A program made the position numbers and the translations under genes. Shown here piece by piece: positions 1-5,727 of a stretch of DNA of 8,557 nt (its first letter is position 1; each line of letters opens with the position of its first letter). The notes beneath the pieces were generated by a model. It did not search any database. It was not told where the DNA came from and saw nothing but the letters and a program-made list of their open reading frames with translations. This stretch comes from Methanoregula sp. (GTDB lineage: Archaea > Halobacteriota > Methanomicrobia > Methanomicrobiales > Methanospirillaceae), in assembly GCA_026394695.1 (NCBI GenBank), contig JAPKXT010000148.1, forward strand, positions 1 through 8,557, read 5' to 3'.

Positions 1-328
1 GCTGGAATCCCTGGTTGATGTCAACGACAAGGATCGCCATATCAGCAAGTGCACCCCCACGGGCGCGGAGTGTGGTGAATGCGTGATGTCCCGGTGTATC
101 GATGAAGAGCAGTCCGGGGATATTGATGGGAATTTTTCCGATAGTGCCACTCATGGAACGGATCGCTTCAATGGGAACGATCGTTGCACCGATGTGCTGG
201 GTGATTTGGCCAACCTCTGAGCTTACGACCGAAGAACCACGAATCCGGTCAAGAAGCGAAGTTTTGCCATGATCCACGTGCCCCATAACGCAGACAATCG
301 GCGTCCTGATCTTCGGGTTTACCGCCAT
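1..328 (-). CDS. infB: Archaeal translation initiation factor aIF5B (IF-2 homologue), N-terminal part
   Basis: Translating the minus strand from the ATG at 328 gives MAVNPKIRTPIVCVMGHVDH and onward for 109 residues, open to the window edge. The G1/P-loop motif GHVDHGKT lies at about residues 16-23 and the G3 motif DTPGHH at about 78-83, with the IF2/eIF5B-type switch region (QITQHIGAT) between them. This is the GTPase that promotes initiator tRNA binding and ribosomal subunit joining. The protein starts directly at the G domain, as in archaeal aIF5B and unlike bacterial IF2, which has a long N-terminal extension. A Shine-Dalgarno AAGGTGAG (334-341, minus strand) sits 5 nt before the ATG. Some archaeal aIF5B genes carry inteins; none interrupts the part seen here. 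About 80% of the gene lies outside the window. Confidence 0.95.
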   Translation of the reverse strand, partial: MAVNPKIRTPIVCVMGHVDHGKTSLLDRIRGSSVVSSEVGQITQHIGATIVPIEAIRSMSGTIGKIPINIPGLLFIDTPGHHAFTTLRARGGALADMAILVVDINQGFQ

Positions 329-623
329 ATACCCTCACCTTTCTTAATTTTTTAGCTCATGTACGGGAGAAAAAAAAGTCCCGCTTTCGGTATACGCATG
401 TGCGTTCTCACGCCATACTTTTAAGGAATACCGTTCAGAGCCACCTGATATGTAATGGATGCCCGACCCTATTAATAGTCACCTTGCTCTCTGAAGTGTG
501 CGAGTGAGGCAGAAAAACCAGTATGTAACCGGGCCCCTTTTGGGTTTTTAAGTAAAGGGATTACCCCGTAGCATAACAAGGATACATTAATCTAAACCAA
601 GTGCAAATGTAAAAGGGCAAATT
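329..623. other. Gene-free region between infB and tRNA-His
   Basis: About 295 bp with no convincing reading frame. It must hold the minus-strand promoter of infB and the plus-strand promoter of the tRNA. Structure seen: an inverted repeat CGGGA (364-368) and TCCCG (379-383) around an A-rich loop, 35-55 bp upstream of the infB ATG, and a perfect 10-bp palindrome CTATTAATAG at 469-478. I found no small-RNA motif that I could defend. Confidence 0.6.
584..594 (+). promoter_or_regulatory. Possible box A (TATA) for tRNA-His
   Basis: ACATTAATCTA is the most TATA-like element at the right place. Transcription about 25 bp downstream would start near 615, leaving a leader of under 10 nt before the tRNA. 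Assigned by position and base composition only. Confidence 0.35.
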
Positions 624-696
624 GCCGGGGTGGGGTAGTTGGTCATCCTAGAGGATTGTGGATCCTCCGACCCGGGTTCGAATCTCGGCCCTGGCC
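624..696 (+). tRNA. tRNA-His (GUG anticodon)
   Basis: A full cloverleaf can be drawn. The acceptor is GCCGGGG/CCCTGGC with one G-U pair. The D loop is AGTTGGTCA. The anticodon stem is GAGGA/TCCTC around the loop TTGTGGA, with anticodon GTG at 658-660. The T stem is CCGGG/CTCGG around TTCGAAT. The discriminator base is C73 (696), the tRNA-His identity base in archaea and bacteria. There is no intron, and CCA is not encoded because TTTT follows C73. Position -1 (623) is T, so the extra G-1 of mature tRNA-His is not encoded and would have to be added after transcription. Confidence 0.95.
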
Positions 697-705
697 TTTT
701 CTTTT
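697..705 (+). terminator. T-rich terminator of tRNA-His
   Basis: TTTTCTTTT follows the tRNA 3' end immediately. Archaeal RNA polymerase terminates on such T runs without needing a hairpin. Confidence 0.6.
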
Positions 706-751
706 GAGAATCGTTTTTAATGAAGCCGCTGAAAAGCCGCCAAATTCATAT

Positions 752-810
752 ATTCCTGAAACCGGAATGGTCAGGATTAATAATCCGGTCGATGACACTA
801 TTAATAATCC
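752..810 (+). promoter_or_regulatory. Promoter/operator region of the methyltransferase gene
   Basis: Three elements lie in 60 bp: an inverted repeat ATTCC-N7-GGAAT (752-768), a perfect palindrome GGATTA-A-TAATCC (774-786), and a second copy of its ATTAATAATCC part at 800-810, 24 bp downstream of the first copy (776-786). The second copy contains TTAATAAT, 20-27 bp before the ATG at 828, which is right for a TATA box giving a leaderless or nearly leaderless transcript. The palindrome just upstream could be a regulator site. Confidence 0.45.
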
Positions 811-827
811 AGTTCTCTGCCATTCCC

Positions 828-1637
828 ATGTCGCAAAAAACCTACGTCCATGGTTATTCAAAACGTGAATCAGAACGGCTATCTGACCAGGCGCAGACCC
901 TGACCAGCCTTTTACATGATGATACCCGGTTCCCGGCGGGATCATGTGTTTTGGAAGCCGGTTGCGGTATCGGGGCCCAGACCACCATCCTTGCAAAAAA
1001 CAGCCCGGGTGCATACATTACATCAATAGATATGTCGGCAGATTCTCTTCGGCGGGCAGAAGTTATGACCCGGAAGGAAGGAATAACCAATGTATCCTTC
1101 TGCCAGGGGGATATTTTCCATCTCCCGTTTGCACCTGATACCTTCGATCATATCTTTGTCTGTTTCGTGCTCGAACATCTTACAGAGCCACAGCAGGGGT
1201 TGGAACAGCTCCGCCCGCTCCTGAAAAAAGGCGGGATAATAACCGTGATTGAGGGTGATCATGGCTCGGCATTTTTCCATCCCGACAGCCAGTTTGCACA
1301 GAAAGCCATCGACTGTCTTGTATCTCTCCAAAGGAATATAGGAGGTAATGCCCTGATCGGAAGGCAGCTGTATCCTCTTCTTTTTGATGCCGGATTTGGT
1401 GATGTACATGTCTCTCCCCGTATGGTGTATGTTGATGCCTCCCGCCCTGCTCTGGTAGAAGGCTTTACCAAACTTACATTCACTGCCATGGTTGAGGGCG
1501 TACGAGACGCTGCACTCAGACAGGGTTTGATCAGTATAGAGGAATGGGACCAGGGAATCCGGGATCTTTATCGCACCGCTGAACCCGACGGGGTCTTCTG
1601 TTACACGTTCTTCAAGGTGACCGGCACAAGAACCTGA
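828..1637 (+). CDS. Class I SAM-dependent methyltransferase
   Basis: The 269-residue protein has a Rossmann-type methyltransferase core. Motif I is VLEAGCGIG at residues 41-49. The acidic end of strand 2 is SIDMS (D68, expected to bind the ribose hydroxyls of SAM). The QGDIFHLPF stretch follows at about 96-104, then the strand-4 region FDHIFVCFVLEHL. This pattern belongs to the UbiE/methyltransferase-11/25 group acting on small molecules. The C-terminal ~100 residues, rich in aromatic and basic positions, probably form the substrate cap; the substrate cannot be read from sequence. The frame is open upstream to 720, but the ATG at 828 is preferred: the extra 36 residues look non-coding, the family normally begins near YxxGYSxRE, and a TATA box sits ~24 bp upstream. 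No Shine-Dalgarno is seen, consistent with a leaderless message. Confidence 0.88.
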   Translation: MSQKTYVHGYSKRESERLSDQAQTLTSLLHDDTRFPAGSCVLEAGCGIGAQTTILAKNSPGAYITSIDMSADSLRRAEVMTRKEGITNVSFCQGDIFHLPFAPDTFDHIFVCFVLEHLTEPQQGLEQLRPLLKKGGIITVIEGDHGSAFFHPDSQFAQKAIDCLVSLQRNIGGNALIGRQLYPLLFDAGFGDVHVSPRMVYVDASRPALVEGFTKLTFTAMVEGVRDAALRQGLISIEEWDQGIRDLYRTAEPDGVFCYTFFKVTGTRT

Positions 1638-1800
1638 ACAATCTGAAATTCCGGTGGTACTCCCCTGTGCAATTGAATGGTTGGAAGAAAGCGTTGTTCG
1701 CTAGAGTGCATACCTTATTGGGAATACACTCGTGTACCGCAAACTTTTTCCTGCAAATCTTTTTTATTAATCCCCGCTCATCCCTTCATAAGGTGATACG
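1638..1800 (+). promoter_or_regulatory. Intergenic region with promoter of the PNPOx-like gene
   Basis: A TATA-like TTTTTATTAA lies at 1761-1770, about 30-40 bp before the next ATG. A weak imperfect hairpin (1704-1711 pairing with 1724-1731, 7 of 8 pairs, 12-nt loop) lies between the two genes and could be part of the methyltransferase 3' end. No gene is seen. Confidence 0.4.
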
Positions 1801-2235
1801 ATGGATATTTCTGAATGTATCAGGTTTGCAACCGAAAACCCTATTACCTATATTGCAACGGTTGAAGGAGACCAGCCACGGGTCCGGGCGTTTGCCCTGT
1901 GGTTTGCGAACAACACTGGCTTCTATTACCATACCGGGACACCAAAAAGTGTCTGTCAGCAGTTACAAAAGAACCCAAAGGCAGAACTCTGTTTCTACGC
2001 GCCCGGTACACATGGTGCGGGGAAAATGATGCGAGTCTGCGGGAAAGTTGAGTTCCTTGAGGACAAGTCTCTGGAAGAGCGGCTCTATAGAGACCGGCCC
2101 TGGGTGAAGGACCTTATGAAATCAGCCCCGAAAGGTGGACTGCTCGCGATGTTCCGGATCGCCCATGGTGAAGCGTACTTCTGGACCATGGAGAACAACA
2201 TGCGGGAGCGTGAAGCACCCTGCTTGAAATTCTGA
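1801..2235 (+). CDS. Pyridoxamine 5'-phosphate oxidase-like FMN-binding split-barrel protein
   Basis: A 144-residue protein with the order of a small PNPOx-like split barrel: N-terminal helix (DISECIRFATENP), first strands ITYIATVEGDQPRVRAF, the FYYHTGTPKSVCQQLQKNP segment typical of the flavin-phosphate-binding region, then AELCFYAP and RVCGKVEFLED. These proteins are soluble dimers that usually bind FMN or, in some methanogens and actinobacteria, F420. The real substrate is unknown, and lone domains of this size are rarely true PNPOx enzymes of vitamin B6 synthesis. The start is fixed by a clear Shine-Dalgarno AAGGTGAT (1789-1796). An 86-bp gap separates it from the next plus-strand gene, so the two may share a transcript. 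The C-terminus is Cys-containing (EAPCLKF). Confidence 0.85.
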   Translation: MDISECIRFATENPITYIATVEGDQPRVRAFALWFANNTGFYYHTGTPKSVCQQLQKNPKAELCFYAPGTHGAGKMMRVCGKVEFLEDKSLEERLYRDRPWVKDLMKSAPKGGLLAMFRIAHGEAYFWTMENNMREREAPCLKF

Positions 2236-2321
2236 TACCTCTCTTTTTCCAGCAGCACTTTCGCACTGTGCATTCGTCACCCTTTTCCCTGCCTATTCCC
2301 CACAGGATGTGGTGTAATCGT

Positions 2322-2729
2322 ATGGAAATAAAGAAACGCATCGAGGAAGTGATCGGGACCATCCGGTCAATGAACCGGTGCTGGACCGAAGGGTGGAATG
2401 AAGAACAATTCAGGCAGTATATCCATGCCGACGCTGTTGCCATCGTCCCGACAACTTCCGGAAGGCTGGAGGGACAGGATGCCTACGTTGCCGGGTGGCG
2501 GGCATTTTGTGAGGCGGCAGTAATCCACGAATGGAGAGAGACCGATCGCACAGTACAGATCTATTCCGGCGGGAAAAGTGCCGTGGTCACGTATCTCTTC
2601 TCTATCACGTTTGTAATGGGCGGCCAGAAGCAGACCCTGCGTGGCAGGGACATGTTCTTCCTCGTAAAAGAGAGGCGGAAGTGGCTTGTTGTCGCCGACC
2701 AGTTCTCACCGGAACCCTTCAGCCCATAA
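2322..2729 (+). CDS. SnoaL-like / NTF2-fold (DUF4440-type) protein
   Basis: A 135-residue protein. An N-terminal helix with a WTEGWNEEQF element is followed by YIHADAVAIVPTTSGRLEG, then alternating strands ending in GRDMFFLVKERRKWLVVADQFSPEP. This order (helical cone first, then a curved sheet finishing with 'F.....W.vv.d.fs..') is that of the SnoaL/NTF2-like superfamily, in particular the DUF4440-type group. The fold serves isomerases, cyclases and non-catalytic binding proteins, so no reaction can be assigned. ATG 2322 is chosen over upstream in-frame codons (2268, 2307) because GGTG at 2311-2314 lies 7 nt before it and the extra N-terminal residues look unlike protein. Confidence 0.75.
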   Translation: MEIKKRIEEVIGTIRSMNRCWTEGWNEEQFRQYIHADAVAIVPTTSGRLEGQDAYVAGWRAFCEAAVIHEWRETDRTVQIYSGGKSAVVTYLFSITFVMGGQKQTLRGRDMFFLVKERRKWLVVADQFSPEPFSP

Positions 2730-2805
2730 AAAAATTGACGAACAAAAACCCTTTGGACGCGAGCGGTATACATTGTTTCAGGATCAAAAATTAAGGAGAT
2801 AGTTC

Positions 2806-3060
2806 ATGGACCACATTGCTCTTGTCGGATACCTTGCCGGAACTCTCACAACCATCTCGTTTGTCCCTCAGGTGATCCGTACCTGGAAGCTCAAAGAGAC
2901 CAAGGATTTCTCGCTTGCGATGCTCCTGCTCTTTGCAGCGGGGATGCTCCTCTGGACCGCGTATGGCATCTGGATAAACTCATTTCCCATCATCGCGGCA
3001 AATATCATTACCTTTGGTCTCATCCTGTTCATACTCTGGATGAAGATCAAATACCAATAA
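2806..3060 (+). CDS. SemiSWEET-type sugar transporter (PQ-loop / MtN3 family)
   Basis: An 84-residue, three-helix membrane protein, the usual size of prokaryotic SemiSWEETs. Helix 1 carries the PQ motif SFVPQV (P21, Q22) followed by RTWKLKETKDFS, the cytoplasmic loop with the conserved K..KD.S pattern. W50 in helix 2 (GMLLWTAYG) and N66 in helix 3 (IIAANIITFG) match the Trp and Asn that line the sugar site in characterised SemiSWEETs. The protein should work as a homodimer that moves small sugars down their gradient; the substrate is not predictable here. A strong Shine-Dalgarno AAGGAG (2793-2798) sets the start. The 76-bp gap from the SnoaL-like gene contains a TATA-like GGTATACAT near 2764, so it may have its own promoter. 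Confidence 0.9.
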   Translation: MDHIALVGYLAGTLTTISFVPQVIRTWKLKETKDFSLAMLLLFAAGMLLWTAYGIWINSFPIIAANIITFGLILFILWMKIKYQ

Positions 3061-3114
3061 ACCGCCCTTTAAAGTACCGTTTTTACTCCTTCAATGCTCA
3101 AACGGGTGCACGGG

Positions 3115-3129
3115 AAAAATAACAAAAAA
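3115..3129 (-). terminator. T-run terminator of the RDD gene
   Basis: On the minus strand CTTTTTTGTTATTTTTC follows the stop codon within ~10-20 nt. The convergent SemiSWEET gene has its own shorter T5 run at 3080-3084. Confidence 0.5.
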
Positions 3130-3136
3130 GAGTTGT

Positions 3137-3745
3137 TTATTCCTCGAGGAGTACAAGGCAACCGGCAATCTTGTCGTGAAGCCCCTGGCGTTTCTTCGTG
3201 AGCCCGATCATCAAGAATCCCAAGAAAATAATCAGGGCCGAAATAAATTTTGCAAAGTGGCGGAGTGTGACGCGTGCAAACGTAGGTTTGTTACCCTCAA
3301 GGTCAGTCACTACGACGCGCATCAACAATTTGCCGGGTGTTGCCTGGCTTCGTGAAGATTCAAACCCGGCAAAGTAGAGCCATGGGATGATTATAATGAG
3401 CATGCCCAGCGCAGCAATAATCGGTGAAAGTGCCGCATCAACGGTTCCTGCTTCCGTCAGAGAATCGATCGCGGCTCTCTGAACTGAAAGGTAATACACA
3501 TATCGTATCCCGTTTGTCAGGGAGAAAAATGTAATTACGACTATCCCCATGAGGAGGATAAGAATTGCATCAACAACGAACGCTATTAACCGCCTGCCAA
3601 GGCCGGCATATACGCCAACATCGGATACCTCGTCTTCTTCAGGAGTGGCGATGGGTGTTGCCGGGATTGAAACAATATCCGCCCCACACCACTGACAAAA
3701 TTTTCCTAAAGCATCAGTCTCTTTTCCACATTTTGGACAGAACAT
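3137..3745 (-). CDS. Zinc-ribbon RDD family membrane protein
   Basis: A 202-residue protein. The N-terminus is a zinc ribbon with C3, C6, C17 and C20 (CPKC...CQWC), followed by a Pro/Thr/acidic linker (about 24-45). Then comes an RDD domain: GLGRRLIAFVVDAILI at about 48-63 with the signature Arg and Asp, hydrophobic segments at about 54-76, 105-127 and 166-184, the SQATPGKLLMRVVVTD loop at 133-148, and the closing RQGLHDKIAGCLVL. RDD proteins are poorly characterised; some act as ion exchangers or accessory membrane proteins. The ribbon-RDD fusion is a common prokaryotic arrangement and suggests a cytoplasmic N-terminus. Upstream on the minus strand are a possible TATA box (3785-3797) and AGGAG about 10 nt before the ATG. 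Confidence 0.9.
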   Translation of the reverse strand: MFCPKCGKETDALGKFCQWCGADIVSIPATPIATPEEDEVSDVGVYAGLGRRLIAFVVDAILILLMGIVVITFFSLTNGIRYVYYLSVQRAAIDSLTEAGTVDAALSPIIAALGMLIIIIPWLYFAGFESSRSQATPGKLLMRVVVTDLEGNKPTFARVTLRHFAKFISALIIFLGFLMIGLTKKRQGLHDKIAGCLVLLEE

Positions 3746-3784
3746 TCCCTTTTACTCCTGATATGTAAAGTTAATCCGGGTGTC

Positions 3785-3797
3785 CTTTTTAATTTAA
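3785..3797 (-). promoter_or_regulatory. Possible box A of the RDD gene
   Basis: The minus strand reads GTTAAATTAAAAA here, 40-52 bp upstream of the ATG. This would give a leader of ~20 nt carrying the AGGAG Shine-Dalgarno. Confidence 0.4.
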
Positions 3798-3836
3798 CTG
3801 TTCTTTCCTGCCATTTTATGGATTTATCCTGTCCGG

Positions 3837-3850
3837 AACAGTGTACTGTT
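3837..3850. repeat. Palindrome AACAGT-GT-ACTGTT in the divergent RDD/lipoprotein promoter region
   Basis: A 6-bp perfect inverted repeat with a 2-bp spacer, placed between the two divergent start codons (3745 and 3938). A further ACTGTT half-site is at 3797-3802. This is a candidate operator; no regulator is identified. Confidence 0.45.
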
Positions 3851-3910
3851 GGAAAAATCCTGTACCTGCTGGCAAACATCGATCAGCTCCATTACAGAGC
3901 GCAAATCAGA

Positions 3911-3926
3911 AATATTAATTAAATTA
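3911..3926 (+). promoter_or_regulatory. Box A of the lipoprotein gene
   Basis: AATATTAATTAAATTA lies 12-27 bp before the ATG at 3938. No Shine-Dalgarno precedes the ATG, so a leaderless or very short-leader transcript is likely. Confidence 0.5.
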
Positions 3927-3937
3927 AAGCATTCTTC

Positions 3938-4417
3938 ATGAAATACTCGCTGATTCTGCTAGCCACACTGTGCCTCGTTCTCTGTGCGCTCACAGCCGGC
4001 TGCACAAGCCCGACGCAGGCTGAGATCAAACCCGTGGAAACAACGGTTCCCACACCACCCCCGACAACGTCCACCTCTGTTGCTACTGTCGTATCGACAC
4101 CACTTGCAATGGAAACCCTCCCTCCCGAACAATATGTGAATATCAATGTTGAGAAACAGCGTCCTGACGCCACTATTCACCTGGTCTATAATGGCGGCAA
4201 AGGGGAAGTCTTTGTGCAGAATATCATGATGCGGGTTACCCGTTCAGACGGACAGGTTGAAGAAAAGTACTTAAATGACGGCAATAGGAAACCACGCCGT
4301 GGCGATGAGCTGGTCATGGATGGTTCCCGAGGCCGTGATCAGGTTGTGGTTTTCCTCACCAGCGCAGGAAAGACATATAAGATCTATGACGAACCGCTTG
4401 CATTGCCTTACTACTAG
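3938..4417 (+). CDS. Secreted lipoprotein with Thr/Pro linker, function unknown
   Basis: A 159-residue protein. Residues 1-22 are a lipoprotein signal peptide with a hydrophobic core (LILLATLCLVLCAL) and the lipobox LTAGC, so Cys22 would be lipidated and the protein anchored outside the membrane. Residues ~30-62 form a Thr/Pro/Val-rich linker (TTVPTPPPTTSTS), common in Methanomicrobiales surface proteins and possibly O-glycosylated. The C-terminal ~95 residues look like a small beta-rich domain (TIHLVYNGGKGEVFVQNIMMRVTRSDGQV ... DQVVVFLTSAGKTYKIYDEPL), perhaps immunoglobulin-like. I do not recognise a named family. It is divergent from the RDD gene and convergent with the broken permease. Confidence 0.82.
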   Translation: MKYSLILLATLCLVLCALTAGCTSPTQAEIKPVETTVPTPPPTTSTSVATVVSTPLAMETLPPEQYVNINVEKQRPDATIHLVYNGGKGEVFVQNIMMRVTRSDGQVEEKYLNDGNRKPRRGDELVMDGSRGRDQVVVFLTSAGKTYKIYDEPLALPYY

Positions 4418-4426
4418 AATATCCCC

Positions 4427-4434
4427 TTTTTTTT
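4427..4434 (+). terminator. T8 terminator of the lipoprotein gene
   Basis: A run of eight Ts preceded by CCCC, starting 9 nt after the stop codon at 4417. Confidence 0.6.
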
Positions 4435-4439
4435 AAATT

Positions 4440-5064
4440 TCAGCTGGTGTTATGTGTTTTTGCAATCCTTTCTGCATACTTTTGTGTCAGGTAGCCAAGA
4501 GTAAAGATGACAACGATCGTCCCACCGAGCAAGAGCCACTGTTCCATACCAGCCGTTCCAACGGCAAGACGGGTAATAAGATTGAGTGGGTTGACCGGCA
4601 GGGCAAGTGAGAACAGGATCACTATTACGAGGGCGGTTGAGAAGATGAACTGTGCCGCGGTCCGCTCACGGTAGTGAAGGGCAGTGAGTGTGCCAAGCAG
4701 TATCAGGATAAGTGAGGAGACCACAACCTGGAGCAGGATGAGCATGGCATTTTCGATCGCGATACCGTTGAGCATGAGCAGCAGCAGCCATGCACCCGCC
4801 TGGACAGGCACGAGTAGCTCGCATGCAAGCACCTTTGCCCCAGACCATCTCCGCAAAGGTAATTGGGGTTGACAGGAGTGTCTCAAGCGTTTCGTGCTGA
4901 TACTCATCGGTGATAAGATCAATGATCAAAGCCGATGCGATGATAGCCGGCATGAATACCACGAGCGGGATCAACAGACCATATACGAACTCGTAGAAGT
5001 CCCCGTTATCCCGCCCGCTTTTTGGGCTCCTTATGAAATATTGAACAATCAACAAGCTAACCAT
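4440..5064 (-). pseudogene. ABC-2 type transporter permease, N-terminally truncated and frameshifted
   Basis: Two minus-strand frames carry consecutive parts of one protein. From the ATG at 5064, 77 residues run through FYEFVYGLLIPLVVFMPAII and DEYQHETLETLLSTPITFAE to WGK at 4834. The match then continues one base out of frame from GTG at 4832 as VLACELLVPVQAGAWLLLL for 130 residues to the stop at 4440. LETLLSTPI...WGK followed by VLA is the typical ABC-2 permease consensus (LLTTPIS...GK.LA), so the break is one extra base near 4832-4836. The joined product would be ~207 residues with about five or six membrane segments. Full permeases of this kind usually have 350-400 residues; the first helix and long external loop are missing, since a stop precedes 5064. 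No ABC ATPase gene is present nearby. Probably a decaying remnant, unless the extra base is a sequencing error. Confidence 0.78.
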
Positions 5065-5258
5065 CAATCAGAAAGTACCGGAACCCTTAAAGTTGAACAA
5101 CGAGCCAGCGTATTTGTTTTAATATACGTCATGGCTTTTCTGAAGTAGGCAGGTTACGGGACGCGTGTATTTTATTCGTTGAATCATTCGATGTAATCCT
5201 CATGCAGAAGATGCTGTAAATTTTTTTATGCAACGATGATTGTGAATCTTTCCGGAGA
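5065..5258. other. Gene-free gap between the permease remnant and the PemK-like gene
   Basis: I tested the three minus-strand frames for the lost permease N-terminus and found only short peptides (under 25 residues) with stops and no membrane helix. It holds a T8 run at 5220-5227 on the plus strand, and nothing else I can support. Confidence 0.4.
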
Positions 5259-5642
5259 TTATCGCAGGGATCGCGAACGTTTTGTTCTTTTTACCCGATC
5301 ATTTTCGGATTCCAGTGATTGCGGAACCTGAATCGCGATAGACGTCATTGATTCATCGGTGAGCCGTCCCCATTTTCCAATCACTTCACCACTCCGGATT
5401 TTACGAATCCGCGAAGTCAGAACATAACTTTCACCAAAAAGATCGAGCCCACCCTCTGAAAAATCGTCAAGCGAAATCGGGACACACGGTGCGTCTGATG
5501 CCGGCTTACTGCTGACCGGGCAAAAATAGACTTCATCATTCCCTCCCGTTGCAATTACCACGGCGGGACGTGTCTTTGCCCCGCGCCGCTCTTCAAAAGA
5601 CACAGGGGCGATCACCACATCGCCCTGGATATAATGCCCCAT
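5259..5642 (-). CDS. PemK/MazF-like family protein, solitary
   Basis: A 127-residue protein that opens MGHYIQGDVVIAPVSFEERR, followed by KTRPAVVIAT (residues 23-32), CPVSS (41-45), a hydrophobic strand ESYVLTSRIRKI (71-82) and the closing IGKWGRLTDESMTSI. 'GDVV...' then 'K.RPAvV' then 'S..r...I....k..G.l' is the order of the PemK/MazF toxin fold, whose classic members are ribosome-independent mRNA endoribonucleases. The conserved Arg-Pro in strand 2 is present. The C-terminal 17 residues are a basic tail (RVKRTKRSRSLR). No antitoxin gene lies next to it; the neighbours are the permease remnant and a divergent AN1 gene. ATG 5642 is preferred over an in-frame TTG at 5663: TTATACT sits ~25 bp upstream, and neither start has a good Shine-Dalgarno. 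It may be a toxin or a domesticated relative. Confidence 0.78.
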   Translation of the reverse strand: MGHYIQGDVVIAPVSFEERRGAKTRPAVVIATGGNDEVYFCPVSSKPASDAPCVPISLDDFSEGGLDLFGESYVLTSRIRKIRSGEVIGKWGRLTDESMTSIAIQVPQSLESENDRVKRTKRSRSLR

Positions 5643-5727
5643 GTATAGTGAATCCGCTACCAAGGAGTATAAGGAGTTTGATTCTGTAAAACGCAGGATT
5701 TTATCTGATGAAAGGCAACGATGCGAT
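5643..5727. promoter_or_regulatory. Divergent promoter region of the PemK-like and AN1 genes
   Basis: An 85-bp gap. ATTTTATC at 5698-5705 lies ~27 bp before the AN1 start (plus strand). The minus strand reads TTATACT ~25 bp before the PemK-like start. Both genes would then be leaderless. The plus-strand frame is open through this region from 5641 but is not needed for the AN1 protein. Confidence 0.4.

Noticed and set aside
643..1090. Frames on both strands overlapping the tRNA and the start of the methyltransferase
   Set aside because: They cross the tRNA-His gene or run antisense to the methyltransferase core and show no protein-like pattern.
1023..1409. Minus-strand frame of 128 codons inside the methyltransferase
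   Set aside because: Fully antisense to a well-supported gene with motif I intact; no domain and no start signal.
1667..2029. Plus-strand frame of 120 codons overlapping the PNPOx-like gene
   Set aside because: Out of frame with the well-supported gene at 1801, which has a Shine-Dalgarno and a recognisable fold; the alternative translation has neither.
4826..4842. Programmed ribosomal frameshift in the permease
   Set aside because: The site (minus strand TGGGGCAAAGGTG) is not a standard slippery heptamer and no strong downstream structure is evident. The missing N-terminus also points to decay.
4894..5148. Plus-strand frame of 84 codons antisense to the permease remnant
   Set aside because: The minus strand here encodes a clear ABC-2 permease segment; the plus-strand translation is low-complexity and unsupported by a start signal.
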